Source: Lysobacterales bacterium (GTDB lineage Bacteria; Pseudomonadota; Gammaproteobacteria; Xanthomonadales; SZUA-5). From it: 64,000 nt of DNA. The stretch is from the NCBI GenBank assembly GCA_022841325.1, contig JALHRS010000018.1, positions 1-64,000 on the forward strand, written 5' to 3'. A model generated the notes under the pieces. It made no database searches, was not told the DNA's origin, and saw nothing but the letters and a program-made list of their open reading frames with translations. Positions 62,516-64,000 of this stretch are shown here, in pieces (the first letter of the stretch is position 1; every line of letters starts with the position of its first letter). Both the position numbers and the translations under genes were made by a program.

Positions 62516-62666
62516 GTCGCGCCCATCTGCCACTCCAGCCAGGGTTGCTCAGCTTGTACAGCAGGGGATCGCGGCAGTTTGCAGACCTTCCGGTGGTCGC
62601 TGCCAAACCCGCAAGCCACTGACAGTGATCAGACCTGAACCGGCCCGGCGCCGTCATTGACGTGGG

Positions 62667-64000
62667 TCAGGCGGGCAGGTCACCGGCGTGTTGCCGGCCT
62701 TGCGGCGGCAACCGAAGCCGCCGCAACAACTGCAGGGCGGCTGCGCTCACCCGGGCTTCCTCGCCCGCTCCGGCCTGCAGCATCTGCCAGCGCGTCTTCG
62801 GCACGTTCGCGCGCAGATGCGGCTCGCGCTGTCCGTTCAGCCGCTGCGCGGTCAGCGCTTCGCCCCATCGGAAGGCGCAGCCGCCGGATGGGCAGCCAAC
62901 GATCAGTACGCCCGCAGCCCCGGCACGCAGCGCGTACTCGACGAAGGCCGGCGGCATCTGGCCGATGCACAACAAGCTGAGCGCAATCAGGCCGGGCGCG
63001 GTGACGCGGCCAAGATCGGCGCCATGCTCACAGCCGTAGACGACGATGGCCGGTTCGGTGTGGTCGGCCAGCGCCGTCTCCAGTTGCCGGCGCAGGGCGG
63101 CGATGGTCTGCTGCGGCATGTCGATGCCGCTGACCAGCAGCTCGGTGGAACGAAACGGCGTGGCCGACGGACAGGACCCGGCGCAAATGCCGCAACTGGC
63201 ACAGCGATCTGCAGCAACCACGGCGATCTGTCGCCCCGCTTTGCCGTTGGGGTGGGGCTCCAGCGTGATCGCGGCATAGGGACAGTCCGCGACACAACGC
63301 TGACAGCCGTTGCAGTTGTCGGCGTCGACCACCGCCACCGGCGGTGGCGCCTGCGACCGTAGCGGCAACAGCAGCAGCAACAGCAGCATCGCGCCCATCA
63401 CTGCCCAGGTCAGCGCCGGCCCCCAGGCCTCAGCCAGGGGCAGCCAGTGCAGCAGCCACCAGTCCAGCGGCAGGGCTGCAGGCACCGAGCCCAGATCGGC
63501 AGGCGGCAGGCTCAGGATCGGCCGTGCCAGGGCCAGGACTCCGAGGCAAGACAGCAGCGCCAGGGCCAGCGCCCGCGGCGGCCACAACTGCGGTCGGGTG
63601 ATCCGCTGCAGATGAAACCACAGGGCAAACAGCATCAGCAGCGGCACGCCCAGATGCACGAAGATCAGCAGGCTGAACAGGCGGTCGTTGACCGCTTCCG
63701 GGGTCAGGAAATTGCGCGACAGGGAGGTCGGGAACAGCGGCAGTGCGTCCAGCAGTTCGGCGCTGGCGATGGCCGAGTATTGCCCGAGTTGATCCCAGGC
63801 CAGCCAGAAACCACCAACGCCGCTGAGATAGACCAGCGGCAGCAGCACCAGACCGGTCAGCCAGCTCAGGCGGCGAAAGCGCGTGTACCGCCCGAGCACC
63901 GCCTCGCGCAGCAGATGCAGCCACACCGACAGCAGAAACAGATCGGCGGCGTAACGATGCAGGCTGCGCAACCAGCTACCCGGTGGCTGTGCCGACAAGC
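62667..64000 (-). CDS. Cytochrome b / 2x[4Fe-4S] / MvhD-like fusion (5' end outside window)
   Basis: At least 444 residues are visible; the frame is open to the window edge, and the TTG used by the ORF track is unlikely to be the start. A cytochrome b domain has paired His in SLHRYAADLFLLSVWLH and FVHLGVPLLMLFALWFH (13 residues between). Helices follow, then two [4Fe-4S] motifs (CNGCQRCVADCP and CASCGICAGSCP). A C-terminal MvhD/FrhD-type iron-sulfur domain has VYGCEHGADLG, LLCIGQMPP and IVGCPSGGC. MvhD-like domains pass electrons between hydrogenase or formate dehydrogenase and HdrA. The combination suggests ferredoxin- or Hdr-linked electrons entering or leaving the quinone pool. Confidence 0.82.
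   Translation of the reverse strand, partial: LSAQPPGSWLRSLHRYAADLFLLSVWLHLLREAVLGRYTRFRRLSWLTGLVLLPLVYLSGVGGFWLAWDQLGQYSAIASAELLDALPLFPTSLSRNFLTPEAVNDRLFSLLIFVHLGVPLLMLFALWFHLQRITRPQLWPPRALALALLSCLGVLALARPILSLPPADLGSVPAALPLDWWLLHWLPLAEAWGPALTWAVMGAMLLLLLLLPLRSQAPPPVAVVDADNCNGCQRCVADCPYAAITLEPHPNGKAGRQIAVVAADRCASCGICAGSCPSATPFRSTELLVSGIDMPQQTIAALRRQLETALADHTEPAIVVYGCEHGADLGRVTAPGLIALSLLCIGQMPPAFVEYALRAGAAGVLIVGCPSGGCAFRWGEALTAQRLNGQREPHLRANVPKTRWQMLQAGAGEEARVSAAALQLLRRLRLPPQGRQHAGDLPA

Noticed and set aside
1-64000. tRNA or rRNA genes
   Set aside because: No cloverleaf with a TTCGA-type T-loop and no rRNA segments were found by eye in any gap; a tRNAscan or Infernal run would be decisive.

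Overview
The window is high-GC DNA from a gammaproteobacterium, most likely of the Lysobacterales/Xanthomonadales (Rhodanobacteraceae or Lysobacteraceae relatives). Three things suggest this. The housekeeping genes have gammaproteobacterial organisation: bamD divergent from rluD-pgeF, separate glyQ and glyS, biosynthetic speA, srkA. One surface protein ends in an IPTL-CTERM-like tail. The gaps between genes are packed with small palindromes beginning GTAG, like the REP/SMAG elements described in Stenotrophomonas. No rRNA, tRNA, CRISPR array, complete insertion sequence or phage was found.

Layout. 1-6117: 3' part of a giant surface protein with eight GEVEDY repeats. 6.5-8.7 kb: overlapping trio of thioesterase, SrkA kinase and a DUF1287 protein. 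8.7-14.9 kb: TMEM43-family protein, convergent sterol-desaturase-like protein, two tandem secreted paralogues, a cupin. 15-22.9 kb: Hanks-type kinase, arginine decarboxylase, beta-hydroxyacid dehydrogenase-like protein, SGNH hydrolase, SpoU-type methyltransferase. 23-34.6 kb: membrane ankyrin protein, lysyl-endopeptidase-like protease, SixA, YceI, an ODP-type metallo-beta-lactamase-fold protein and a Kelch protein. 35.4-41.1 kb: BamD, RluD, PgeF, a GNAT-RimK pair and a DNA glycosylase. 41.6-49.6 kb: BNR-type lipoprotein, acyl-CoA dehydrogenase, TPR protein, NlpC/P60-like hydrolase. 49.7-53.6 kb: glyQ-glyS interrupted by an RHH/PIN toxin-antitoxin pair. 54-58 kb: DUF2306 protein, DesKR-like two-component pair, DeoC.

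The last 6 kb (58.1-64.0 kb, minus strand) is the most unusual part. It is a redox locus with, in transcription order, cytochrome b fused to two [4Fe-4S] clusters and an MvhD-like domain (runs off the window); a small membrane-anchored protein; a heme-copper-oxidase subunit I homologue in which I cannot find the Cu_B His-His pair; cytochrome b fused to a [2Fe-2S] ferredoxin and a flavin/NAD reductase; and a HiPIP. The architecture suggests a membrane electron-transfer complex linking NAD(P)H or ferredoxin, the quinone pool and HiPIP. I know no named system with this composition.

Two themes recur. First, a secreted module with a G-x-W-[WFY] start, an aromatic-rich core and often a WGTL...C-type end appears in five genes (12.2, 13.2, 26.5, 32.8 and 41.7 kb), alone or attached to protease, Kelch or BNR domains. 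Second, GTAG palindromes and other dispersed repeats do more than fill gaps. They supply TAG stop codons to four genes, the C-terminus of one, part of the signal peptide of another, and apparently about 70 N-terminal residues of the oxidase-like subunit.
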